In this document: positions 1 through 6,818 of the stretch, piece after piece
Position numbering within the stretch: position 1 is the first letter of the stretch
How the letters are laid out: each line of letters opens with the position of its first letter
Source of the DNA: GCA-016699975 sp964515255
GTDB lineage: Bacteria; Patescibacteriota; Minisyncoccia; Moranbacterales; UBA1568
Length of the DNA stretch: 14,186 nt
NCBI GenBank assembly: GCA_964515255.1
Contig: CAZETL010000023.1
Span: 1-14,186, forward strand
Reading direction: 5' to 3'
Notes under the pieces: generated by a model
What the model was told of the DNA's origin: nothing
The model's database searches: none
What the model saw: the letters and a program-made list of their open reading frames with translations, nothing else
Made by a program: the position numbers and the translations under genes

Positions 1-1
1 T

Positions 2-253
2 ATCGGTGGGTGTTATTCTTGTGGTCGTCGCTGTCTTTATGATGGTAAAAACTTAGAGATATTTGAAGGAAGTATCGAGGGAACTATTGCCGAATCCCCA
101 AGAGGAGAGCGTGGCTTTGGCTGGGATCCGATCTTTATTCCAGAAGGTCACGAAAAAACTTGGGGCGAAATGTCTCCTGAGGAGCAGAAGGAAACCTCTA
201 TGCGAAAAATGGCTTTACAAAAGCTTCAAGCTTTTTTGAAAAAAGAGGAGTAA
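2..253 (+). CDS. Ham1/RdgB-type non-canonical purine NTP pyrophosphatase, C-terminal part
   Basis: Partial gene entering from the left edge; about 83 residues are visible. The family hydrolyses ITP, XTP and their deoxy forms to the monophosphate plus pyrophosphate, keeping deaminated purines out of nucleic acids. The visible part carries the family signature EGTIAESPRGERGFGWDPIF (about residues 26-45), then a WGEMSPEEQKE stretch. The usual SHR base-recognition triplet reads SMR here, so the His is missing. Upstream of YDGK (codon 38-40 on) the current frame gives a Cys/Gly/Arg-rich stretch unlike the family. The +1-shifted frame at 3-38 encodes VGVILVVVAVF, a good fit to the expected hydrophobic strand. 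One missing T in the TTT at 36-38 would join the two frames, so the left end probably has a frameshift or an edge error. The next gene starts 6 bases after the stop, and GAGGAG at 245-250 inside this gene is its likely ribosome binding site. The family call is firm; substrate is inferred. Confidence 0.82.
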   Translation: MGGCYSCGRRCLYDGKNLEIFEGSIEGTIAESPRGERGFGWDPIFIPEGHEKTWGEMSPEEQKETSMRKMALQKLQAFLKKEE

Positions 254-259
254 AAGCTT

Positions 260-988
260 ATGTACAAGAAAGGTCAATTGAAACGTATTTTGAAACTTCA
301 TTCCCTTTTTCATAGCGGTAAGATACCAGTGCTTTCTAATCACGAAGTAAATCCTGGTCTTCCTAAAAAGAGTCGGGGGAACTACTTATACTTTACCTTG
401 CCACCAGCACTCAACTTCCAAAGGAACTCTCCAGCCATGTGGGCGGCGGCACTAAAAACGTACGAGGATCCGGAAACGAATTATCTTTTCTTTCCGGAAG
501 AGGTGGTGAAACGCACGAGAGAAGAGGTACAGAGAGATTTACTCAAACATAAACTAGCTCTCCAGCGGAACAAACACACTGACATTTGGATGATCATCTC
601 TAAGGCTTTCCATACTCACTTCAAAGATGATCCACGAGAACTTCTGAAAGCAGGTAAGTGGGATGTGGTAGGGATTCACCAAATTATCCAGCAAGATCTT
701 CGCAAAGACTTTCCGTATATCAGTGGTCCTAAGATGGCCAATTACTGGTTGTATATTCTCTCTCAGTATACGGATGCCAAGTTCAAGAACATGCAGGAAA
801 TCTCTATTATTCCTGATACCCATGTCTTGCAATGCTCTCTCCATCTGGGACTGACTGATGAGAAGATGGGCTCGCTTGAAGTAGCCGCGCTCTGGAAGGA
901 TCTACTTACTGGCGCAACAGTATCACCAGTAGAAATGCATCCAGTGCTCTGGAATTGGAGTAGGAATAACTTTTTGCCGAAAGTGTAG
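260..988 (+). CDS. Putative HhH-GPD-like (DNA glycosylase fold) protein, 242 aa
   Basis: Not a protein I recognise with certainty. Residues 154-158 (ISGPK) followed by MANYW resemble a shortened helix-hairpin-helix. Residues 185-189 (PDTHV) followed by LQCSLHLGL resemble the VDTHV-R-xxRLGL segment that carries the catalytic Asp in endonuclease III/HhH-GPD base-excision glycosylases. The spacing between them (about 30 residues) is about right for that fold. No C-terminal four-Cys iron-sulfur motif is present; the protein instead ends in a WNWSRNNF segment (231-238). The N-terminal 100 residues are not recognisable. If the fold is right, it would excise damaged or unusual bases, which would suit its place between a Ham1 pyrophosphatase (6-base gap, GAGGAG ribosome site) and a deoxyribosyltransferase-like gene (10-base gap). 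It could equally be a non-catalytic relative or an unrelated helical protein. Confidence 0.5.
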   Translation: MYKKGQLKRILKLHSLFHSGKIPVLSNHEVNPGLPKKSRGNYLYFTLPPALNFQRNSPAMWAAALKTYEDPETNYLFFPEEVVKRTREEVQRDLLKHKLALQRNKHTDIWMIISKAFHTHFKDDPRELLKAGKWDVVGIHQIIQQDLRKDFPYISGPKMANYWLYILSQYTDAKFKNMQEISIIPDTHVLQCSLHLGLTDEKMGSLEVAALWKDLLTGATVSPVEMHPVLWNWSRNNFLPKV

Positions 989-998
989 TTATAGATCT

Positions 999-1373
999 AT
1001 GAAAAAGATTGCTATCGGTTGCAGTATGAAATATAGAAGTATTCTGAGTGATACGGTGAAAAAGCTTTCTGAAATGGGTCTTCAGCCTCTTTTTCCGAAT
1101 TTAGACTATAGCAGTGAAAATGTTGATGATACGCTGGACGAGAAAAAAAGATTAGCCATGGAGCACTACCAAGCCATCCATGAGAGCGATGCGGTGTATT
1201 TCATTGTGCCAGGAGGGTACATGGGTACGAGCTGTAAGTTAGAGCTTGGCTATGCTATTGCTTTGAATAAGTCTATCTACTTTTCTGAGCCAACGAATGA
1301 TCTAGCCTTGGATTGTTATGTGTCGAAGTTTGTGTCGCCGGATAGTCTGGAGGACTTTTTGAACGAGGCTTAA
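999..1373 (+). CDS. Nucleoside 2-deoxyribosyltransferase-like protein, 124 aa
   Basis: Small single-domain protein with the nucleoside 2-deoxyribosyltransferase fold. It has an N-terminal beta strand (KKIAIGCS, 2-9), a middle helix with a charged run (DEKKRLAMEHYQAI, 47-60), then the family core SDAVYFIVPGGYMG (63-76) and KLELGYAIALNKSIYF (80-95). Glu82 of LELGYA sits where the family has its catalytic Glu. Members swap or remove the base of deoxynucleosides or hydrolyse deoxynucleotide N-glycosidic bonds; relatives also occur in defence and biosynthetic clusters, so the substrate is unknown. The length is at the short end for the family. It sits in a close run with the putative HhH-GPD-like gene (10 bases upstream) and a deaminase-like gene (15 bases downstream), without an obvious Shine-Dalgarno site of its own. 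Fold call confident, chemistry not. Confidence 0.72.
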   Translation: MKKIAIGCSMKYRSILSDTVKKLSEMGLQPLFPNLDYSSENVDDTLDEKKRLAMEHYQAIHESDAVYFIVPGGYMGTSCKLELGYAIALNKSIYFSEPTNDLALDCYVSKFVSPDSLEDFLNEA

Positions 1374-1388
1374 ATCCATAAGCTGTTT

Positions 1389-2120
1389 ATGAAAGCTATT
1401 TTAGATATTGGCACTCAATTACAAAATGAAGTGAAGCTGAGCAAAGCCAGTGTTACTGGTTATTCTATCGCCTGTGCGATTGTTACTGAGAATGGTGTTT
1501 ATCTGGATCATAATCATGAACACGAAGCTTCGTTAACTTTTGAGCATGCTGAAGCAAGAGCGCTAAAGAAAATGCTCAAAAGTGAGTCATTGCCAAAGAT
1601 TAAAAAGATTGTGATGTATGGTGAAGGGAAGGTACAAAAGTTTAAACATTATGTTCCTTGTTGTATCTGTAGTAATGAACTCAAACCCTATACTTCTTCA
1701 GAGACCGTCATTGACCTCATGCCACTGAAAGAGACTGATTCGATGCTCTCACTTAATTTCAATGAAGTGCTCGCGAGTTACGAATCGAAAGAATACTCAA
1801 AGATAGAGGCAGGAAGTGATCAGGCATACGCTCTGATACTAGAAGATAAAACTCTTTTAAATGAAAGGGATCGGAAGTTTATTCTTGATCTTGTTTCATT
1901 TGGACGGAAAAGTCATGTTTCTTTGTTTTTAACGGGGAGCGCTTCGGGGCGGCGGAATATTCTGATCAAAAACAAGTCTGAACACCTCCCAGCTCTCTGG
2001 CGAATTTTTTTGGTTTCTCGATGGAAGATTTTCTTCGCGTTCCGCGGAGGCTCTGATAGAATGCAAATGTTTGGAGTAGCTGGAAAGTTCGAATCGGAAT
2101 TGGATTGGCTCGATCAATGA
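1389..2120 (+). CDS. Cytidine-deaminase-like protein with broken C-terminal domain
   Basis: The N-terminal half is a zinc-dependent nucleoside/nucleotide deaminase. The HAE motif (53-55) supplies the His ligand and the proton-shuttling Glu, and PCCIC (90-94) supplies the two Cys ligands. GYSIACAIVTENG (24-36) forms the preceding strands. After a linker, residues 155-188 (DRKFILDLVSFG, then FLTGSASGR) look like the start of a nucleotidyltransferase-like domain with a GSxxGR loop. The Asp-x-Asp that should follow never comes. Instead the frame runs through about 60 residues with no family character, ending at 2120 over a candidate promoter (2054-2062) of the next gene. G+C rises at the same place. 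I think the true gene stops making sense near 1950, by a recombination boundary or an assembly join, and that 1950-2120 is the leader of the kinase gene. The ATGA overlap with the kinase at 2117 is then coincidental. The deaminase call is good; the second domain is a hypothesis. Confidence 0.68.
   Translation: MKAILDIGTQLQNEVKLSKASVTGYSIACAIVTENGVYLDHNHEHEASLTFEHAEARALKKMLKSESLPKIKKIVMYGEGKVQKFKHYVPCCICSNELKPYTSSETVIDLMPLKETDSMLSLNFNEVLASYESKEYSKIEAGSDQAYALILEDKTLLNERDRKFILDLVSFGRKSHVSLFLTGSASGRRNILIKNKSEHLPALWRIFLVSRWKIFFAFRGGSDRMQMFGVAGKFESELDWLDQ
2054..2062 (+). promoter_or_regulatory. Candidate extended -10 promoter for the histidine kinase operon
   Basis: TGATAGAAT is a good extended -10 (TGn plus TAGAAT). 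A weak -35 (TTCGCG, 2034-2039) lies 17 bases upstream. It would start transcription near 2069, about 50 bases before the kinase ATG at 2117. The same TGnTAGAAT element precedes the small membrane protein gene at 8200-8208. It lies inside the tail of the deaminase reading frame, which argues that the tail is not real coding sequence. Confidence 0.4.
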
Positions 2121-3280
2121 CACTATTCATATCTCTCATGGAATCATCTTCGCCGACAATTTCGTGCGATCTCTCGGGCCGAGACCAATGGATGATCGAG
2201 GTCTTTGCTTCGACAAATGACGCGGTTTTCGTGACCGATGCAACTGGGGCAGTTTCGTTTCTCAATCAAAGGGCGGTAGAGCTTTCGGGATGGGAGGGAT
2301 CAAGTGCGATCGGGAAGCCGATCGGAGATATCGTCCGCTTCTCGATTGGCGAGGCGGAGCAAACAGCTCTTTCTTCATCGCCTTACATCCCTGCGCGGTC
2401 TCCGCAAGAATTTTCCGGAAAGATATCTCTCATAAGGAAGGATGGGGCGGAAAATCCGATAACTGGCCGAGCGATCCCACTCTCCGGTAATCAGGGCGAG
2501 GGAGCTGGAACGCTCATCATACTGCGGGATGCCGCGGAAGAACATCGGCTTGTCCAGGCGAAAGATCATTTCATCTCGATTGTGGCGCATCAACTTCGGA
2601 CGCCGCTCGGGAGTGCGCGATGGTGTCTTGATATGCTGCTTTCCGGAGACCTCGGGGATTTGCCGGAGGAAGCTCGGAAGGCAATCGCAAATCTCCATGC
2701 AAGCAATCAGCAGATGATCGAGCTCGTAAACGATCTGCTTGACATGGCGAAATTCAACAGAACCGGAGGTGTCGAGGAATCAATACTGATTGATCCGATG
2801 GAGGTAATCGGGAATGTCTTCCGGTTTCTCGAACTTGACGCGCAGCGGCGGAAAGTAATTCTCGGGAAACAATGCGATTCGGATTCCATCCGGGTTTTTG
2901 TCCCGCGTCGACGCTTCTATGAAGTGGTGAGGAACCTCGTTTCGAACGCGGTGAAGTACAGTGATCCTGGCGAGCGCGTATTGGTTTCGGTTTCGAGAAC
3001 GGATGGAGATCGGTGTCGGATATTGGTGCGGGACGACGGAATCGGAATCCCGGCTGGCGAACAAGCGAATATTTTTTCGAAATTTTTCCGAGCTTCAAAT
3101 GCGGTTCGGTCTCGGACTGAAGGTTCCGGCCTTGGACTTGCAACTGTGAAATTTTTTGCAGACGCATGGGGCGGTCGCGTCTGGTTCAAAAGTGTCGAAG
3201 GAAAGGGGACGACATTCTTTCTTGAGTTGCCGACGAAGGCGTCACATGAGAAAATAGTAAAGGAAGAAACACCTTCCTGA
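2117..3280 (+). CDS. Soluble PAS-domain sensor histidine kinase
   Basis: Cytoplasmic two-component kinase of about 387 residues with no membrane segment. It has an N-terminal PAS domain (about 27-140, beginning IEVFASTNDAVFVTD), then a dimerisation/phosphoacceptor domain with H-box VAHQLRTPLG (phosphorylated His158). An ATPase domain follows, with N-box RNLVSNAVKYS (around Asn277), G1 box DDGIGIP (306-312) and G2 box GSGLGLA (336-342), ending in WFKSVEGKGTTFFLELP. All catalytic boxes are intact. The sensed signal is unknown; the PAS domain suggests an internal ligand, redox or light cue. The frame is open from 2060. I take ATG 2117; TTG 2105 and ATG 2138 are alternatives and none has a Shine-Dalgarno site. 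The receiver gene follows 34 bases downstream and pilus assembly genes after that, so it probably controls pilus activity through that receiver. Confidence 0.9.
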   Translation: MTLFISLMESSSPTISCDLSGRDQWMIEVFASTNDAVFVTDATGAVSFLNQRAVELSGWEGSSAIGKPIGDIVRFSIGEAEQTALSSSPYIPARSPQEFSGKISLIRKDGAENPITGRAIPLSGNQGEGAGTLIILRDAAEEHRLVQAKDHFISIVAHQLRTPLGSARWCLDMLLSGDLGDLPEEARKAIANLHASNQQMIELVNDLLDMAKFNRTGGVEESILIDPMEVIGNVFRFLELDAQRRKVILGKQCDSDSIRVFVPRRRFYEVVRNLVSNAVKYSDPGERVLVSVSRTDGDRCRILVRDDGIGIPAGEQANIFSKFFRASNAVRSRTEGSGLGLATVKFFADAWGGRVWFKSVEGKGTTFFLELPTKASHEKIVKEETPS

Positions 3281-3314
3281 CGCGGTGCGGTTGTCGTCCT
3301 CATATCACAATGTT

Positions 3315-3734
3315 ATGACAGAAGAAATGCCTGAAATGGAAGCGAAAACAGCTTTGCTTCTCGTGGCCGAAGATGACCAGTTTTATGCCAACTTGTATCG
3401 AACAAAGCTGGAAAAGGAAGGTTTCAGTGTCGTCGTCGCGTCGAATGGAACAGAAACGCTTGAGCTTCTCAAGAAGCATCGGCCGAACCTGGTGATTCTC
3501 GATCTTATCATGCCAGAGACGGATGGTTTTGAGATTTTGAAGAAGCTTAAGAAGGAAACATGGGCAAAAAATGTTCCCGTGATCGTGCTTTCAAATCTCG
3601 GACAGGAGGAGGATATCAATCGCGCAAAGGAGCTCGGCGCCTATAAGTATGTCATAAAGTCGAATGTATCGATTCATCAAATGGTGGAGAGCGTCGAGGA
3701 GGCGCTCGAAACTGCTGCTCAGCGGACCCGCTGA
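3315..3734 (+). CDS. CheY-like single-domain response regulator
   Basis: A lone receiver of 139 residues with no output domain. The acidic pocket is Glu19-Asp20-Asp21. The phosphoacceptor is Asp63 in VILDLIMPETDG. The switch Thr/Ser is Ser93 in IVLSNLGQ. The conserved Lys is Lys115 in KYVIKSN. It is the obvious phosphorylation partner of the kinase encoded just upstream. As a stand-alone receiver it should act by protein contact, as CheY and PilG/PilH-type receivers do, and the pilus motor gene begins 132 bases downstream. The frame also has a GTG at 3285, but ATG 3315 gives a normal receiver N-terminus after a short acidic lead; ATG 3327 is also possible. The 3735-3866 interval holds no recognisable promoter, so the pilus genes may be cotranscribed. 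Confidence 0.9.
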   Translation: MTEEMPEMEAKTALLLVAEDDQFYANLYRTKLEKEGFSVVVASNGTETLELLKKHRPNLVILDLIMPETDGFEILKKLKKETWAKNVPVIVLSNLGQEEDINRAKELGAYKYVIKSNVSIHQMVESVEEALETAAQRTR

Positions 3735-3866
3735 CTCCCTGGTTCTTTCTTTGTTTCAAATTTTTACGAGGATCTTTTCGAATTCACCCGGACAATCGCT
3801 TTTGCCGAAAAACTCTGAGAGGGGCTTCCTTGGGAGCATTTCAAAAAAAATTGTGTGATTTTTCGT

Positions 3867-5579
3867 ATGCGCATTGATTCCAAAGCAGTCTCCCGGCTCG
3901 TCAAAGAGCTGCGCCTCATCTCCGATGAAACGCTTTCTCGGGTGGAATCATCGATCGAATCAGGAAAACGGGACCTTCTTTCGGCACTTGTGGAAGGGGG
4001 GTACGTTGGTGAACGGGAGGCGGCGGAGATAGCAAGTGATATCCTGGGCGTTTCTGTAGCGCGCGTTTCAGATATGGATATTCCGGACCATGTGCTGCGA
4101 GTCATCCCTTTTTCTGTGGCGCGAGCGGAGCGGATTATTGCGATTCGATTTGATGACCGCGGACTCGCTGTCGCTATGCAGGACCCGACGAATGTGCGAA
4201 TACCGGATTTTCTCGTCAAGAAAACGGGGATGCCGGTGAGGGTCTTCCTTGCCGCTCCGTCCGATATCGATTTCGGACTCGGGCTCTATACTCGCGACCT
4301 CGGGAAGACGTTTGACGATATGATGTCCGAGCGGATAGCGAAAGCTGAAAATGAATTCAATCAAAATGAAAATACTTCGCAGGCGCCCATTATCCGAATC
4401 GTTGACACGCTTTTCCTTCATGCGTATCAAAACAAGTCGTCCGATATCCATATCGAACCCCGGGAGAAAAATTCCGTCGTTCGTTTTCGGGTGGATGGAA
4501 TCTTGTACGATGTGTTGACATTTTCGGAAGCTGTCCATGAACAAGTAGTGGCTCGGCTGAAAGTCCTTGCGCGCCTCAGGACTGACGAACATTTTGTTCC
4601 GCAAGACGGCAAGCTTCGCGTCGAAATTGAAGGGAGTCAATCTCCCGTGGATATCCGGATATCTGTCGTGCCGACTACGAACGGAGAGAAGGTTGTGCTC
4701 AGGCTGCTTGCCGAGTATGTGAGGAGGCTTTCTCTTCCGACGCTCGGACTCTCATCAGCGAGTTTGGAGCGGGTATCCGAAGCCTATCGAAAGTCACACG
4801 GGATGATCCTCTCGACGGGTCCGACCGGAAGCGGGAAAACTACGACGCTATACGCCCTTCTCAAAATTCTCAATAAGCCGAATGTGAATATCATGACAAT
4901 CGAAGATCCGGTGGAATACGATATTGAAGGCGTGAATCAGATGCAAGTGAATCATCGGGCTGGGTTTTCGTTTGCATCCGGTTTGAAATCCATCCTTCGG
5001 CAGGATCCGAACGTCATACTCGTCGGCGAAATCCGAGATAGTGAGACGGCTGGGATAGCTGTCAACTTGGCAATGACTGGTCACTTGGTGCTTTCGACTC
5101 TTCACTCGAATGACGCTGCCACGGCCGTGCCGAGACTTCTTGACCTGGGCGTCGAGCCATTTCTTGTTTCCTCAACAATTTCGGTTATCATTTCACAGCG
5201 GCTGGTTCGGAGAATTCACGAGCCGTGCCGCGTGAGCCGCGAAATTTCACTTGCGGACCTTCGTGCCCAATTGGGGGATGACGCGGTAAGGCGGGCATTT
5301 CCGGCAGCTATTTCTTCGAAAAAGTCGTCGGCTCGCGTCTATCAAGGAAAGGGCTGCGCTGTGTGTCATGGGAGCGGATACTCTGGGAGGATAGGAATAT
5401 TCGAGGTGCTCTCGATGAGTGATCTTGTGCGGCAGTCTGTCGCAGAGCGGGCGACAGCGGCGGAAATTCAGGCAATCGCTAGGAGACAGGGAATGGTTAC
5501 GCTCCTTGAAGATGGACTTGAGAAAGTCCGGCAGGGAATCACTTCTGTGGAGGAAATCGTTCGAGTTGCACAAGAGTAG
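3867..5579 (+). CDS. pilB: Type IV pilus assembly / type II secretion ATPase (PilB/GspE family)
   Basis: Hexameric cytoplasmic ATPase, 570 residues, that powers pilin polymerisation at the inner face of the membrane. It has an N-terminal GspE domain (about 1-150) and then the CpaF/PilB ATPase core. Walker A is GPTGSGKTT (318-326), the Asp box lies around IEDPVEY, Walker B is VILVGEIRD (383-391), and the His box is TGHLVLSTLHSND. The C-terminal zinc site normally has two CxxC pairs. Here the first is HEPC (451-454) and the second CAVC (497-500), so one Cys is replaced by His, which can still bind zinc. ATG 3867 is chosen over GTG 3855, four codons upstream. The stop TAG overlaps a possible GTG of the next frame (TAGTG), so the two genes are closely coupled. 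PilB and GspE cannot be separated cleanly by sequence; the linked PilC-type gene and no secretin favour a pilus. No PilT retraction ATPase is in this window. Confidence 0.92.
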   Translation: MRIDSKAVSRLVKELRLISDETLSRVESSIESGKRDLLSALVEGGYVGEREAAEIASDILGVSVARVSDMDIPDHVLRVIPFSVARAERIIAIRFDDRGLAVAMQDPTNVRIPDFLVKKTGMPVRVFLAAPSDIDFGLGLYTRDLGKTFDDMMSERIAKAENEFNQNENTSQAPIIRIVDTLFLHAYQNKSSDIHIEPREKNSVVRFRVDGILYDVLTFSEAVHEQVVARLKVLARLRTDEHFVPQDGKLRVEIEGSQSPVDIRISVVPTTNGEKVVLRLLAEYVRRLSLPTLGLSSASLERVSEAYRKSHGMILSTGPTGSGKTTTLYALLKILNKPNVNIMTIEDPVEYDIEGVNQMQVNHRAGFSFASGLKSILRQDPNVILVGEIRDSETAGIAVNLAMTGHLVLSTLHSNDAATAVPRLLDLGVEPFLVSSTISVIISQRLVRRIHEPCRVSREISLADLRAQLGDDAVRRAFPAAISSKKSSARVYQGKGCAVCHGSGYSGRIGIFEVLSMSDLVRQSVAERATAAEIQAIARRQGMVTLLEDGLEKVRQGITSVEEIVRVAQE

Positions 5580-5617
5580 TGCTGCCAATTTTATTTCTGT
5601 CGTACAGGAACAGGCTT

Positions 5618-6673
5618 ATGTTTTTACAACGGGTACATTCTGTGGATCGGATGATGTTTGCTCGTCACCTCTCGACGATATTGAAGAGCGGCATGCCGTT
5701 TTTGGAGGCTTTGCGAGTCCTTGAACAAGAATCCCCGTCACCGGCTCTTCGAAGAATTCTCAATGCGGTGGCAAATGATGTTGAACGCGGAGTGAAGTTT
5801 TCCGCCGCGCTTGCGCGTCATCCGAAGGACTTTGACCTCTCTTTCGTGAGTGTCGCCGAGGTGAGCGAAGAATCCGGAACTCTCGTGGAAAATCTTGAGT
5901 TTCTTTCACATCAGCTTGCGAAGGATTCTAGAATGAAAAGAAAGGTTAGGGGAATTCTTTTTTATCCGGTCCTCGTTCTTATTTCGGCGGTTTTCATCGG
6001 ATTTTTCGTTGGTATATTTATATTGCCGAAATTCCTCAATCTCTTCTCCGCGCTCGATGTTCAAATGCCTCTTCCGACAAGAGCGCTCCTTTGGTGCGTG
6101 CAATTCTCAGAAAGGAATGGGGTGGTCTTAGTGGCCGCTTTTTTCTCCCTGACGCTTGTATTCCGGTGGTCCCTTCGTTTTCCTCGGGCAAAGAGATTGT
6201 GGCATGCGATGAAATTCCGCATCCCGGTTTTCGGGAAGTTTCTGAAGAATGCCGTGGTTGCAGAATTCTTTCGCGGGCTCGGGATCATGATGCGAAGCGG
6301 CATACCGCTCATGCACGCGCTTCGAATTGAAGAACGAAGTTTCTCGAATATGGTATTTGATCGATATGCTGGAAAAGGCAAGGAAGGAGTTGCGTCCGGA
6401 GAAGAGTTTTCCAAGCTTCTTTCCAGGGGTGAGTTCCGAGAAGTGCCTCTTCTTGCGGTGAAGATGATTGCTGTCGGCGAACGAACCGGCAAGCTCGATG
6501 AAAGTTTTCTCTTCCTTGCGGATTTTTTTGAAGAAGAAGCTGACGTATCGGCACAGCGACTCGCGGCGGCTCTCGAACCGATTCTTCTCTTCATTATTGC
6601 TGGTATTGTGCTATTCGTGTCGCTTTCGGTGATTACTCCGATCTATTCCCTTACGGGATCGCTGAATCGATGA
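5618..6673 (+). CDS. pilC: Type IV pilus platform protein (PilC/GspF family)
   Basis: Inner-membrane platform protein of about 351 residues that couples the PilB motor to pilin insertion. It shows the two-fold GspF repeat. The first begins FARHLSTILKSGMPFLEALRVL (residues about 13-34) and the second FFRGLGIMMRSGIPLMHALRI. Membrane helices are at GILFYPVLVLISAVFIGFF, VVLVAAFFSLTLVF and at the C terminus (LEPILLFIIAGIVLFVSLSV), which ends in the family's usual ITPIYSLTG. The frame opens with a GTG at 5579 overlapping the pilB stop. I prefer ATG 5618, which gives the typical short lead before the first GspF repeat; a weak AGGAACAGG lies upstream. It is the last gene of the unit: a strong terminator begins 44 bases downstream. 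No pilin, prepilin peptidase or PilM/N/O genes follow, so those must lie elsewhere. Confidence 0.9.
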   Translation: MFLQRVHSVDRMMFARHLSTILKSGMPFLEALRVLEQESPSPALRRILNAVANDVERGVKFSAALARHPKDFDLSFVSVAEVSEESGTLVENLEFLSHQLAKDSRMKRKVRGILFYPVLVLISAVFIGFFVGIFILPKFLNLFSALDVQMPLPTRALLWCVQFSERNGVVLVAAFFSLTLVFRWSLRFPRAKRLWHAMKFRIPVFGKFLKNAVVAEFFRGLGIMMRSGIPLMHALRIEERSFSNMVFDRYAGKGKEGVASGEEFSKLLSRGEFREVPLLAVKMIAVGERTGKLDESFLFLADFFEEEADVSAQRLAAALEPILLFIIAGIVLFVSLSVITPIYSLTGSLNR

Positions 6674-6716
6674 TGTATGGGGAATGAGATTGACTCTCTG
6701 GAGAATAGTTGAAACC

Positions 6717-6741
6717 AAAAACCCCGCGTTGCGGGGTTTTT
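6717..6741. terminator. Bidirectional intrinsic terminator between pilC and the convergent membrane protein gene
   Basis: A perfect 11-base-pair stem AAAAACCCCGC / GCGGGGTTTTT with a GTT loop, A-tract on the left and T-tract on the right. It is read by the + strand pilus operon and by the - strand gene ending at 6819, so it should terminate both. Confidence 0.92.
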
Positions 6742-6818
6742 GTCTGCAAAGAACGAAAAATTTCTGTTAACTCCAGTGACTTCGAATCAAAACACATTTC
6801 CGACGCTGGCCAATGTTT

